In this document: positions 1 through 8,304 of the stretch, piece after piece | Position numbering within the stretch: position 1 is the first letter of the stretch | Layout of the letters: each line of letters opens with the position of its first letter | NCBI GenBank assembly: GCA_965247665.1 | Contig: CBDFHH010000005.1 | Location: forward strand, 620,001-684,000 | Length of the DNA: 64,000 nt | Source: CAUZWH01 sp965247665 | GTDB lineage: Bacteria > Pseudomonadota > Alphaproteobacteria > SHVV01 | Direction: 5' to 3' | The notes under the pieces: generated by a model | Seen by the model: the letters and a program-made list of their open reading frames with translations, nothing else | The model's database searches: none | What the model was told of the DNA's origin: nothing | Program-made: the position numbers and the translations under genes

Positions 1-1144
1 TGACTTCGGTCAGGTCGTAGATATCGATGTCGTCGTCGACCGCGACGACGTATTTGAGGCGCGGCATCGCGGCCGCCGTTGCCAGCATCAGGGTGGGCAC
101 CAGCCCGGGTTTTTTAAGGGTGAGATCCACCTGTAGGAAACCGGTGAAGTCGCGGCCGATACCCGGCGGGCGATGAACGGCGACGAGTTGAGGAAAACGC
201 GCCCGCAAGGTTCTGAGCGCCACGGCTTCCTCGAGTTCACGCCATAAGGTGTTGGTTTCACACGGCGGCTTGCCGGCGTAGATCCCGTGCACGATCGGGT
301 TCGTGCGGTGCGTTATCGCGGTAACACGAAAAACCGGGCTCTGAATCACCTCCGTCTGATAGCCGGTAAACTCGACGAACGGTCCCTCGCGCCTGACCTC
401 GCCATCGTAGTAGCCCTCGATGACCATTTCCGAATCGGCCGGCACCTCAACGTCGACAGTGCGGCATTTGACGACCTCGATGGGTCGACCCTCGAGCGCG
501 CCTGCGACCGTCAACTCGTAATCGCCGAATGCAAAGTCCGACGAGCTCGCAATGGTGATTGACGGCCTCACGCCGACGACGATCGCTGCTTCCACCTTCT
601 CGCCGGCCTCGCGCGCGGCGTCGGTGGCCAGGCGCAGGTGATGATCGGGAGCCATGCACATGCCGATTTCGCGGGCGTTGTAGATCTGGCCGCGATGGTG
701 CGCGATGTTCCAACCGAATTCGGGGTGGTGCGCGATTACCAAGCCGGCCGTTATGTAGCGACCGCCGTCACCCGAGTTCCATAACGGAAACGGCCACGCG
801 CTGACGTCTGCCTGGTCTTCGGGAATCACGACCTCCTGGCACGGTGCCCGATTTCCCTGATAGGGCACGGTCTCGATTCGTTCGCCGATCTTCGAGGAAA
901 CGAACGGCAACAGGTCAGTCTCTTCGACGCCGAGCCCGGCAGCGAGCCGCCCGCGCGTTCCGTATAGATTCATGGCCAGGGGATGCGGCATGTCGTCGAC
1001 TTTTTCGAGGATGACGGCCGGACCATCGACGTCCGACAATTGACGACACAGCGCGCCAGCATCGTATTCGATGCCGACCGGCTCGCTGATGCGGACGAGT
1101 TGACCGGCGTCTTCGAGCTGCGACAGGAATTCTCTGAACTCCAT
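1..1144 (-). CDS. UbiD family decarboxylase (3' end outside window)
   Basis: Translating the minus strand from ATG 1144 gives about 381 residues with no stop before the window edge, so the C-terminus is missing. The frame has UbiD-family landmarks: a GDGGRYITAG segment near residue 125-134 and the acidic active-site region YYDGEVRREGPF with Glu249 and Glu253. UbiD enzymes use prenylated FMN to (de)carboxylate aromatic or alpha,beta-unsaturated acids in the cytoplasm. The substrate cannot be told from sequence. It lies 81 bp downstream of a RidA gene on the same strand and is probably co-transcribed with it. Nearby Rieske oxygenase and Liv genes suggest aromatic acid catabolism. No UbiX-type flavin prenyltransferase is seen in the window. 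Confidence 0.9.
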   Translation of the reverse strand, partial: MEFREFLSQLEDAGQLVRISEPVGIEYDAGALCRQLSDVDGPAVILEKVDDMPHPLAMNLYGTRGRLAAGLGVEETDLLPFVSSKIGERIETVPYQGNRAPCQEVVIPEDQADVSAWPFPLWNSGDGGRYITAGLVIAHHPEFGWNIAHHRGQIYNAREIGMCMAPDHHLRLATDAAREAGEKVEAAIVVGVRPSITIASSSDFAFGDYELTVAGALEGRPIEVVKCRTVDVEVPADSEMVIEGYYDGEVRREGPFVEFTGYQTEVIQSPVFRVTAITHRTNPIVHGIYAGKPPCETNTLWRELEEAVALRTLRARFPQLVAVHRPPGIGRDFTGFLQVDLTLKKPGLVPTLMLATAAAMPRLKYVVAVDDDIDIYDLTEV

Positions 1145-1225
1145 GGTTTGCTATCTCCCAATATGCATTAACCGACCGTCGTACCGAACGGGCAATACGA
1201 TTGAGGTCGGGGCAACATGAGCGCA

Positions 1226-1627
1226 TTAGGGAAGCGCAGCGACGACTTCCATCGACAGCAGAAGATCCTCGTGCGGGAGGGCTTGCACAACCACGAAAAT
1301 GCTCGCAGGTCCGCTCTCCGGAAAATGTTTCATGCGAATCGGCCGAAGTTGCTTATGGAATTTGACGTCCGTGACAAACACGCGCTCCTGTACGATGTCC
1401 GACAACTTGCCACCATTGTACTCTATTATCCTCCGTATGCGGCTAAGGACGAACTCGAACTGGGCCTCGACGTCACCAACACCGACGGTATTTCCGTCTT
1501 CGTCAATGGCGACCTGTCCCGACACGAACAGCAACCGTCCCGGCGTAAAGACGATACTTGAGGAATAGTAGCCGAAGTTCGGCATGGCGCCGGGTACGTT
1601 GACCGATTCACGAATGCTGATTGACAT
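1226..1627 (-). CDS. RidA/YjgF family protein
   Basis: A 133-residue protein of the RidA (YjgF/YER057c/UK114) family, which hydrolyses reactive imines/enamines or acts as a pathway deaminase. The frame extends upstream, but ATG 1627 is chosen because GGGAGA sits about 6 bases before it and the protein then begins where RidA homology begins. Family features include the FVSGQVAID strand and the GPAS segment. That segment has Ser where many RidA proteins have the catalytic Arg (PART), so deaminase activity is doubtful. It probably forms an operon with the UbiD gene and is divergent from an amidohydrolase remnant. Confidence 0.88.
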   Translation of the reverse strand: MSISIRESVNVPGAMPNFGYYSSSIVFTPGRLLFVSGQVAIDEDGNTVGVGDVEAQFEFVLSRIRRIIEYNGGKLSDIVQERVFVTDVKFHKQLRPIRMKHFPESGPASIFVVVQALPHEDLLLSMEVVAALP

Positions 1628-1713
1628 GATTTGGTTCTCCCAAGTCAGTGAATGGACGCAATTAATCGTCAATCTCAGTTTACGGTAAGGCGCACGGTTG
1701 GATTGAGAGGACA
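1628..1713. promoter_or_regulatory. Divergent intergenic region (RidA / amidohydrolase remnant)
   Basis: This 86 bp gap separates two divergently oriented starts, so it should hold promoters for both directions. On the minus strand TTACCG and TTAATT lie 17 bases apart, a weak sigma70-like pair. On the plus strand GAGAGGACA just precedes ATG 1714 and is a ribosome binding site. No operator could be identified. Confidence 0.3.
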
Positions 1714-1857
1714 ATGCCAGTCATTGATGTTCACACGCACATGTTCGGACCTGGATGGAAGGCCATGTACTTGAAGCATAGTGGCCCCGAGACCACGATC
1801 AAACAGCGTGAGAGCGGCCAGGAATACCTGGAGATCTCCAACAACCGGCGGATTTGA
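1714..1857 (+). pseudogene. Amidohydrolase (ACMSD-like) N-terminal fragment
   Basis: A good ribosome binding site (GAGAGGACA) and ATG 1714 open a frame beginning MPVIDVHTHMF, the metal-binding HxH start of amidohydrolase family 2 (the aminocarboxymuconate-semialdehyde decarboxylase group). The frame stops after 47 codons, where the family normally runs to about 300 residues. The following DNA carries an IS5-type transposase tail, and no remainder of the gene is seen beyond it. The simplest reading is truncation by insertion-sequence activity and deletion. It is unlikely to be functional. Confidence 0.75.
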
Positions 1858-2240
1858 CGAAGATTTCGGTTTGTTGTCGGACTTTCGATCCGTTGGGCAG
1901 CGTTGATGGCCTTATTCGCCCGCCGTTTTGTTCTCGGCGGGGCGCTTTGGCATCATTCGGACAGACTCATGCCATGGCGGCACGCCGTTCATGGAAGATC
2001 AGGCGCTGGAAATTGTAGGCGAGATTGGCGAGGCCGATCTTGGCCTCGGCCCGCTTAAGCCCGATGGTGCGGATGACGAGGCCCATGCGATGCTTCTGAT
2101 GGGCAAAGACATGCTCGAATTCGACCTCACAGATGTGACAGCGGTTGGGGATCGGGGTGCGGAAGGTCGAGCCGCGGCGGAAGAATCTTTGGGCGTATCT
2201 CATGGCTCGACCCGGGCTTGAACGTCGAGTTCGCCACAAG
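1858..2240 (-). mobile_element. IS5-type insertion sequence remnant
   Basis: The segment between the truncated amidohydrolase and the next intergenic region carries only the C-terminal end of an IS5-type transposase plus noncoding DNA. The left limit is taken where the amidohydrolase frame ends and the right limit where transposase-like translation fades. No clear pair of terminal inverted repeats or target-site duplication was found, so the element is probably partly deleted. Boundaries are approximate. Confidence 0.55.
1967..2161 (-). pseudogene. IS5-family transposase C-terminal fragment
   Basis: About 64 codons ending at 1967 read as the tail of an IS5-type DDE transposase: an EHVFAHQKHRMG segment (the region around the catalytic Glu), then RTIGLKRAEAKIGLANLAYN, and a short FHERRAAMA end. 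Full transposases of this family are several hundred residues with two earlier catalytic Asp residues, none of which is present. The fragment is therefore inactive and marks an old transposition event next to the broken amidohydrolase gene. Confidence 0.7.
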
Positions 2241-2452
2241 CGGATCGCGTCCTGATCCCTCTCCCGGCACCATCGATCAAACCTGCCGGGTTATCCTGCC
2301 GCTCGCGTAGGATCGACGAATAACCGGTATGATAAGAGCGCAGGACGCGACCGACCTCACCAAGACGCTTGAAAGCGATCGGGTGTGGTGGAAGCGCTCA
2401 GGCTACGCCTGGCACTCGCCGAAAGGTGAGCAGGTTAACGGCGAAATGGAAA

Positions 2453-3637
2453 ATGAAAGTATCGGACGCCCAGGGGATCTTTCGAGAAATGCGAACCGAG
2501 CTTCGCAACGCACGGCACCTTCCGGGCTGGATCTATACCGCGCCCGAGCTCTACGCGCTTGAGAAAGAGCGCGTTTTCATGCGCGATTGGCTATGCGTGG
2601 GGCGGGTCGAGGAAGTGGAGAAGCCCGGAGACTTCGTGACGCTGACGATCATGGGCGAGCCGGTGATCGTAGCGCGCGACGAAAACGACAGCCTCCACGC
2701 GCTGGTGAACATGTGCCGCCACCGTGGTGTCGAGGTCGCGGCGGGCAAGGGCTCCACGGCGCAATTCAGCTGCCCCTACCACGGCTGGACCTACGACCTC
2801 GCCGGCCAGCTGATCGGATCCCCTTACATGACCGAAGCGAGCGGCTTCGATCCCGCGCAATGCAGCCTACGGCGACTCCGACTAGGCACGTGGCGGGGAT
2901 CGATCTTTATCTCTTTCGATGCGGATGCGCCGCCGCTCGCGGAATTCGTAGACGATTTGGAGCGCGAGTTCGGTTTCCTGGGGCCGGAACGGTGCCGCCT
3001 AGCCGACCGGCTGGTGGTCGAACTCGACTGCAATTGGAAGCTCGTTGTCGAGAACCTTACCGACGTCTATCACGCGCAAACCCTCCACGCTGACACGTTG
3101 GGCGCTTTTGCCGCGCCCGACCGCCGCCATTTCAAACTCTTCGAGGATGGCGGTTTTCGCATGTACTACGACGCCGCGCCGATGTCCCCGGATGGAAAGA
3201 CGATCTTCGGTAAGATGCCGTGGTTGGACGATATACCCGAATCGTTCGTCTGCTCGGGTTGCATAATGCCGAACTATCACTTCTTCGCCTATTGCGACGT
3301 CATCGTGCCGTTCACGGTGTGGCCGCTGTCCCTCGAACGAACGAAGATCATTGTCGACTTTCTCTACCCCATCGAGTTCTTCGATCAACCCGACTTCCGA
3401 GCGAAGGTCGACATCTATACCAACTATATCGAGGAGGTAGTCGAGGAAGACCGGTCGATGGTCGTTTCCCTGCAAAGGGCGATGAGCTCAAGCCAGTTCG
3501 ATCCCGGCCGCATGGCCGCCATGGAGGGTCCGGTCCACAACGTCATCACCCGCTACGTCGATCGCGTATTCGGCCAGGGTGGCGCCGCCGGTGGCGAACG
3601 ACACAGGGAGTCCGGCAATTCGACGGCGATCGGATAG
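2453..3637 (+). CDS. Rieske [2Fe-2S] aromatic-ring-hydroxylating oxygenase alpha subunit
   Basis: A 394-residue oxygenase large subunit. The Rieske cluster ligands are Cys88-x-His90 and Cys107-x2-His110 (CRHRG, CPYHGWTY). The mononuclear iron site is in NLTDVYHAQTLH, giving Asp204, His207 and His212 in the classic D-x2-H-x4-H spacing. ATG 2453 is preferred over an in-frame upstream start at 2369 because homology begins here. Family members use electrons from a reductase to hydroxylate or demethylate aromatic and other substrates; no reductase or beta subunit is adjacent. It heads a plus-strand run with a binding protein, LivH, LivM and an SDR, implying that the transported compound is its substrate. 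Confidence 0.92.
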   Translation: MKVSDAQGIFREMRTELRNARHLPGWIYTAPELYALEKERVFMRDWLCVGRVEEVEKPGDFVTLTIMGEPVIVARDENDSLHALVNMCRHRGVEVAAGKGSTAQFSCPYHGWTYDLAGQLIGSPYMTEASGFDPAQCSLRRLRLGTWRGSIFISFDADAPPLAEFVDDLEREFGFLGPERCRLADRLVVELDCNWKLVVENLTDVYHAQTLHADTLGAFAAPDRRHFKLFEDGGFRMYYDAAPMSPDGKTIFGKMPWLDDIPESFVCSGCIMPNYHFFAYCDVIVPFTVWPLSLERTKIIVDFLYPIEFFDQPDFRAKVDIYTNYIEEVVEEDRSMVVSLQRAMSSSQFDPGRMAAMEGPVHNVITRYVDRVFGQGGAAGGERHRESGNSTAIG

Positions 3638-3833
3638 TCGATAGCGCTAAACCCGGCGCCCCGCGTTTTGTGGGAGTCGAAAACCCGCTAAGATCGGAGT
3701 GTTTCGCATTATCGGCGGAAGCAAGACGATCGAGGTGTTCCATACGTATCGGCTTATTGAGCAGCCAAAGGACCCGACGGTAGCACCGAGGGGAACAGGG
3801 TCCGCCTCGAGCAAGCATCAGCGGGAGGAATCC

Positions 3834-5012
3834 ATGAGAGCAAGACGTTTGTCGGCATACCTTATTCCGATTAGTGCCTTCGCGTTTATCCTGGTCGGCC
3901 TGTGGACAACCCCGGTAGCGCGGGCGGCCGAGGCTACGGGGGAACCGTTTAGGGTGCCGTTCCTGGCAACCTTCAGCGGCGCTCTTGCCTATTACGGCCA
4001 CGACATGTTCCAGGCCGCGGAGATCGTCCAAAAATTGATCAACGGATCCGGCGGCATCAAGGGTCGGCCGCTCGAGCTGTACAAGGTCGATGCGCCGTGG
4101 GACGACATGCCGATGACCCTGACCCAAGTCAAGAAGCTTGGCTCCGATCCCACCGTCCCGTTGATCATAGATTCGGGCACCACGAGCCAGGTCATCGCCG
4201 CGCACGATTTGGTCGACAAGAACAAAGTCCCCTCGTTTGCTTTCGCCAACAGCGGTTTCTGGCCGCGCGCGACAATCAGCGAATGGTTGTTCCGATCGAT
4301 GCCGCAGGTCAAAACGGCGTTTCCCGTGATGTTCCCGAGAATCGTCAAGAAGTGGCAGCCGAAAACGGCGGCGATGGTCTACACCCACGACCAGGAATAC
4401 GCCGTCAACAATGCCCAGGTGGTGCGGGAGTTCCTGGACAAATTCAGCATCAAGTTGGAGGTGGAAGCGACCGGCAAGGCCAAGGATCCCGACTGGCGGC
4501 CGCAACTAACGCGCGTCAAAGCGGCCAACGTCGACCTCCTGTTCCTCATGGGTCCCGGTAATGACACCGGCTTGATGGTGAAGACCGCGCGCGACATGGG
4601 CGTCGACATTCCGGTCATCGGCGATGTCGGCATGACCCATCAGGACTATTGGGATATGTCAAAGGGTAAGGTAGGGACGACTGTCTTCTACAATCTGTAC
4701 GATCCCGAGGACCCGCGACCATATATCCAGGAGCTGATCACCAACCACAAGAAGGTGACGGGCAACGTTCCCGACCAGTGGCGGGCGCTCGCGGCCGATG
4801 CGACCTACATACTGGGGAAGGTGCTCAACCGCGCCGACGACTTGTCCCGCGAAGGAATCCGTGCGGCTTTTTCGGACACGAAGAGGATCGAGTCGTTGAC
4901 GGGAAAGATCGGCTGGGAGGGGTCGGGCAACGCGGTCAGAGAAGAGGTGATTATCGCCACCTGGAAGGACGGCGAAATCGTCCGCGTTCCGGAAAGTTAC
5001 TGGACCGAATAG
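3834..5012 (+). CDS. Branched-chain-type ABC transporter substrate-binding protein
   Basis: A 392-residue periplasmic binding protein (type 1 fold, Peripla_BP_6) starting at ATG 3834 after a strong GGGAGGAA site. Residues 1-32 form a signal peptide with a hydrophobic core and an ARAA cleavage region. The mature start FRVPFLATFSGALAYYG matches the ligand-binding fold. It would capture a small carboxylate or aromatic ligand and deliver it to the LivH/LivM permeases encoded downstream. A 212 bp gap separates it from livH. The neighbouring Rieske oxygenase suggests an aromatic ligand, but this is inference. Confidence 0.93.
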   Translation: MRARRLSAYLIPISAFAFILVGLWTTPVARAAEATGEPFRVPFLATFSGALAYYGHDMFQAAEIVQKLINGSGGIKGRPLELYKVDAPWDDMPMTLTQVKKLGSDPTVPLIIDSGTTSQVIAAHDLVDKNKVPSFAFANSGFWPRATISEWLFRSMPQVKTAFPVMFPRIVKKWQPKTAAMVYTHDQEYAVNNAQVVREFLDKFSIKLEVEATGKAKDPDWRPQLTRVKAANVDLLFLMGPGNDTGLMVKTARDMGVDIPVIGDVGMTHQDYWDMSKGKVGTTVFYNLYDPEDPRPYIQELITNHKKVTGNVPDQWRALAADATYILGKVLNRADDLSREGIRAAFSDTKRIESLTGKIGWEGSGNAVREEVIIATWKDGEIVRVPESYWTE

Positions 5013-5224
5013 CGGCTTAGACGATCGGCGGCGAGCTCGGGTGCGGTAACGGCGTGCTGCCCGCGTTTGCCGTCGACCTCCCCTCCCCTTTGGGTGCGGG
5101 TTGTCTGGGTCTGCCAGCGCGTCGACACGGCCGTCTCTTACGCCGCTAGCGCCGACTATCCGCGCGTGAAGCGGCCCGCACGCGACATGGTTCGGTTCTC
5201 CACCGGCTGCCGGGGTGGGTCTCC

Positions 5225-6112
5225 ATGGGTATTTTTCTGCAGCAACTGATCAACGGGCTGACGGTTGGGTCGGTCTATGCCCTGATCGCGCTCGGCTACA
5301 ATCTGATCTTCGGCGTCCTCAACGTGCTTAGCTTTGCTCACGGCGCGCTCGTCATGGTCGGGTCGTATTCGACCTTCTTTCTGCTCACCATCGCCGGGGT
5401 GAACTTCTACGTCGCCATCGCTGCCGGAATCCTGTGCGCCACGATGATGGGCCTCGTTGTCGAACGGGTTGCGGTGCGCCCGATCTTGCCGCGATCGGAG
5501 TGGGGAGTCATCGTCGCGACGATCGGTGCGGGATTGTTCATACAGTTTGTGCTCAGACGCTTTACCTCGGGACGGCCCGAGTCGTTCCCGGTGCCGTTCG
5601 AGCCGACCTTGTATACCGTTTGGTGGGGCGCCCGCATCTCCGACATGCAGATCCTGCTGATGTCGGCCGGCCTGGTGTTGATGGTCGGGCTGGTGGTGCT
5701 GGTTTACCGGACCAAGCTCGGATTCGCCATTCGGGCGGTGGCCCAGAGTCCCGAGATCGCCAGCACTCTTGGCATCAATCGATTCCGAATCGGCGTCCTC
5801 ACCTTCGCGATCGCATCGGCGATCGCCGGTGCCTCCGGCATTCTCTATAGCATCCACTTCACCGTTACCGATGTCTTCATGGGCTTGACTCTCGGACTCA
5901 AAGGTATGGTCGTGGTCATCGTCGCCGGGGTCGGCAACCTCCCCGGTTGCCTCATCGTCGGACTGATCCTCGCCACCATCGAAGTCATGGTCGTTGGCTA
6001 CTGGGAATCGACGCTCCGCGATTTCGTCGGCTATGCGGCGTTGGTGCTGATCCTGCTCGTTCGCCCGGGCGGATTGTTCGGCGAGCACGGACGCGCGCGG
6101 TACGAGGTGTAG
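5225..6112 (+). CDS. livH: Branched-chain-type ABC transporter permease LivH
   Basis: A 295-residue inner-membrane permease with the LivH opening QQLINGLTVGSVYALIALGY, then NVLSFAHGALVMVG, and about eight hydrophobic segments. It pairs with LivM to form the membrane channel of a hydrophobic amino acid/aromatic acid uptake system. GGGGTGGG precedes ATG 5225. The stop at 6112 lies 3 bases before the livM start, so the two are translationally coupled. No ATPase genes (livG/livF) follow, which is unusual. Confidence 0.93.
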   Translation: MGIFLQQLINGLTVGSVYALIALGYNLIFGVLNVLSFAHGALVMVGSYSTFFLLTIAGVNFYVAIAAGILCATMMGLVVERVAVRPILPRSEWGVIVATIGAGLFIQFVLRRFTSGRPESFPVPFEPTLYTVWWGARISDMQILLMSAGLVLMVGLVVLVYRTKLGFAIRAVAQSPEIASTLGINRFRIGVLTFAIASAIAGASGILYSIHFTVTDVFMGLTLGLKGMVVVIVAGVGNLPGCLIVGLILATIEVMVVGYWESTLRDFVGYAALVLILLVRPGGLFGEHGRARYEV

Positions 6113-6115
6113 GCC

Positions 6116-6991
6116 GTGATCGACCCGCACATCCTTTCCTTCATCATCAACCTGCTCACCGACTACGGCGTGTTTCTCGTCCTTGCGCTCGGCTGCTACG
6201 TCACGTTGATGTCCGGTCAAATCTCGATCGGACATGGCGCCTTTGCCGGTATCGGCGCCTACGGCAGCGGCGTTGTTACCGCCAAGCTCGGCTTCGAACC
6301 GTATGTGGGAATCCCGCTGGCTGCGGTGGCGGGTGCGGTGAGCGGCTTGCTCGTCGCCTACCTGATGGCGTTGCGGCTAAAGGGTATGTACTTGGCGATC
6401 GGTACGTTCGCCTTCGGCGAAGCGATGGCGGTGGTGTGGCTCAATACAGATTATGTGAGGGGAGCTATCGGCCTGATCGGCATCCCTGCGGTTACCGATT
6501 TCACTCTCGTTTACACGATTATCGCGATTGTCTCGTTCTTTTTGTGGCGGTTCGAAAAATCTTATATGGGGCGTGCATTTCGCGCCACGTTCGACGACGA
6601 GCTGTCGGCTTCAGCGGTCGGGGTAAATGTTCGATTCGTGAAGGTGCTGGCGTGGTCGCTCGGCGGGGCCATCACGGGATTGGGGGGCGCCCTCTATGCT
6701 CACAATCTCAGCGTCATCCGGCCGGACCAGTTCGCATTCGATATGTCGGTCCTGATCCTGCTCGCGCCCTGTATCGGCGGCTATTTCACGTTTTGGGGCA
6801 CCTATATCGGTTCCGCGGTGATCGTCTTTGCGCCGTGGATCCTCAATTTCGTCAACCCGCTCGATAAACGGATCTTCTACGCCGTGCTGTACGTGCTGAT
6901 CATGCTGTGGCGGCCGGACGGGATCATCGGCCGCAGGGGCCCGCGAATGCCGGCCGTCCTTAGGCTGATGTGGCGACCGCGGGGGCTGTGA
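6116..6991 (+). CDS. livM: Branched-chain-type ABC transporter permease LivM
   Basis: A 291-residue permease starting at GTG 6116, directly behind livH. It has the LivM signature SGQISIGHGAFAGIGAYGSG near residues 33-52 and around eight membrane spans. It would form the second half of the translocation pore. The cytoplasmic ATP-binding domain sometimes fused to LivM is absent, and the next gene is an SDR, so this transporter must borrow ATPases from elsewhere, perhaps the livG/livF pair at 24-25.5 kb. Confidence 0.92.
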   Translation: MIDPHILSFIINLLTDYGVFLVLALGCYVTLMSGQISIGHGAFAGIGAYGSGVVTAKLGFEPYVGIPLAAVAGAVSGLLVAYLMALRLKGMYLAIGTFAFGEAMAVVWLNTDYVRGAIGLIGIPAVTDFTLVYTIIAIVSFFLWRFEKSYMGRAFRATFDDELSASAVGVNVRFVKVLAWSLGGAITGLGGALYAHNLSVIRPDQFAFDMSVLILLAPCIGGYFTFWGTYIGSAVIVFAPWILNFVNPLDKRIFYAVLYVLIMLWRPDGIIGRRGPRMPAVLRLMWRPRGL

Positions 6992-7101
6992 CTCCGCCGA
7001 CGCGAGATCGCCGTCTGTCAGGCCGGTGCGCCCGCGGGCACTTCGCGGTCAGCCGGCCTTGATTCGAAGACTCGATGCCGCGTTTCGGCGAGGTTCCTTC
7101 C

Positions 7102-7890
7102 ATGACGAACGACAATCCGTTTTCTCTGCAGGGTCGGGTAATCCTGGTCACTGGCTGCGCCCGGGGGCTGGGACAAGCGATGGCACGCGCTCTTGCACGA
7201 GCCGGCGCGCACGTCGTGTTGAACGATATCGACGAGCCTGCTCTCGACATCGAGGTCGCGGCGTTGGGGGAAGCCGGCCTTAGCGCCTCCGGGGTGGTCT
7301 TCGACGTTGCCGATGAAGCCGCGGGAATAGACGCCGTTGCGACGATCGTTTCCACCCATGGGCGCCTCGATGCCCTTTTCAACAATGCGGGCGTGGGCAA
7401 CCGCACGCCGACGGTCGACCTGGCGCTAGACAATTGGCGAAACGTCATCGATGTCGACCTCACGGCGGGCTTCCAGCTCGCCCGTGAAGCTGTCAAACCG
7501 ATGCTGGATGGGGGAGGCGGGCGGATCATCAACACGGTCTCGGTCGCGGGCGTTCTGGGTCAGGAAGGCCTCGCTCACTACGTGGCCGCGAAGTCTGGCC
7601 TGATCGGCCTTACTAAAGCCCTTGCGGTAGAGTTCGGGCCGCACGGCATTACCTGCAACGCCATCGCACCGGGCTATTTCACGACCTCGGTACCGTTTCC
7701 TTCGGCCTCGGCGGCGGCGGAGGCGGGCGAAACAGAGCGCCGCCGAAGGGTGCGCGAACGCATCCCGCTTCGCCGCTTCGCCGAGCCCGGCGAACTCGGC
7801 GGGATTGCCGTGTTCCTTGCCTCCGCGGCTTCTTCGTATATCACCGGTCAAGTGCTGTGCGTCGACGGCGGAATCACGGTCGCGCTTTAA
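7102..7890 (+). CDS. SDR family oxidoreductase
   Basis: A 262-residue classical short-chain dehydrogenase/reductase. It has the nucleotide-binding glycine motif TGCARGLG, the NNAG motif, a catalytic Ser in NTVSVAG, Tyr/Lys in YVAAK, and the C-terminal GQVLCVDGG. ATG 7102 is chosen over an in-frame ATG at 7075 because GAGGTTCC precedes it and homology starts here. It probably oxidises or reduces an intermediate of the compound handled by the upstream oxygenase/transporter run; the substrate is unknown. Confidence 0.9.
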   Translation: MTNDNPFSLQGRVILVTGCARGLGQAMARALARAGAHVVLNDIDEPALDIEVAALGEAGLSASGVVFDVADEAAGIDAVATIVSTHGRLDALFNNAGVGNRTPTVDLALDNWRNVIDVDLTAGFQLAREAVKPMLDGGGGRIINTVSVAGVLGQEGLAHYVAAKSGLIGLTKALAVEFGPHGITCNAIAPGYFTTSVPFPSASAAAEAGETERRRRVRERIPLRRFAEPGELGGIAVFLASAASSYITGQVLCVDGGITVAL

Positions 7891-7933
7891 GCCCCTCCCC
7901 GCGAACCGACTCCAGGCCGTGCCGAGCATCGAT

Positions 7934-8215
7934 ATGGTGAGCGAATATATGGGCGAGATCCACAATCGGATATCGGCCCATTTCGCGCTCGAAGAAGCCG
8001 AGATGCGGCTGCTCGACTACGCCGGCTACGAAGAGCACAAGGCGGCCCATGAACAGCTGCCCGACGACCTGCTGGCGATGATCGACGCGCACGAGCGCGG
8101 CGAAGCGAACGACTACGACGTGTTGTTATCGGCGCATCTCGTCGCCTGGTTTGGCGATCGTTTCCGCACGCGCGATTCGCGACTACATCGGCTCTATTCC
8201 GACGCAATTCGGTGA
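7934..8215 (+). pseudogene. Truncated hemerythrin-like protein
   Basis: About 93 codons match the C-terminal two thirds of a bacteriohemerythrin, an O2-binding di-iron four-helix bundle. HFALEE supplies one His and one Glu ligand and EEHKAAH supplies two His, but the first helix (with the first His ligand) is missing. The last helix reads WFGDRFRTRD, with Arg where the family has an iron-ligand His and the final Asp kept. Losing two of seven ligands makes iron binding doubtful. It directly follows the SDR gene, so it may be an insertion- or deletion-generated remnant, though a repurposed small protein cannot be excluded. Confidence 0.6.
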
Positions 8216-8222
8216 ACCAAGG

Positions 8223-8252
8223 CGTTTGCGCCGGGCGAGGATGGCGCAAACG
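8223..8252. terminator. Bidirectional hairpin between convergent genes
   Basis: CGTTTGCGCC at 8223-8232 and GGCGCAAACG at 8243-8252 form a perfect 10 bp stem with a 10-base loop. It lies between the hemerythrin remnant (plus strand) and an SDR gene (minus strand) that converge here, the expected place for a two-way terminator. There is no long T-run, so intrinsic termination may be partial. Confidence 0.65.
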
Positions 8253-8304
8253 GTGAGCCTGTCTTGAAGCTGCCGGTTACGCGGATTCACCGGCCGCTCT
8301 GGCC

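Noticed and set aside
2240..2452. Remainder of the broken amidohydrolase downstream of the IS remnant
   Set aside because: Translation of this stretch in all frames shows no amidohydrolase motif, so the rest of the gene seems deleted.
5156..6235. 359-codon minus-strand frame over livH
   Set aside because: Asp/His/Gly-rich mirror of membrane-protein codons; livH on the other strand is unambiguous.
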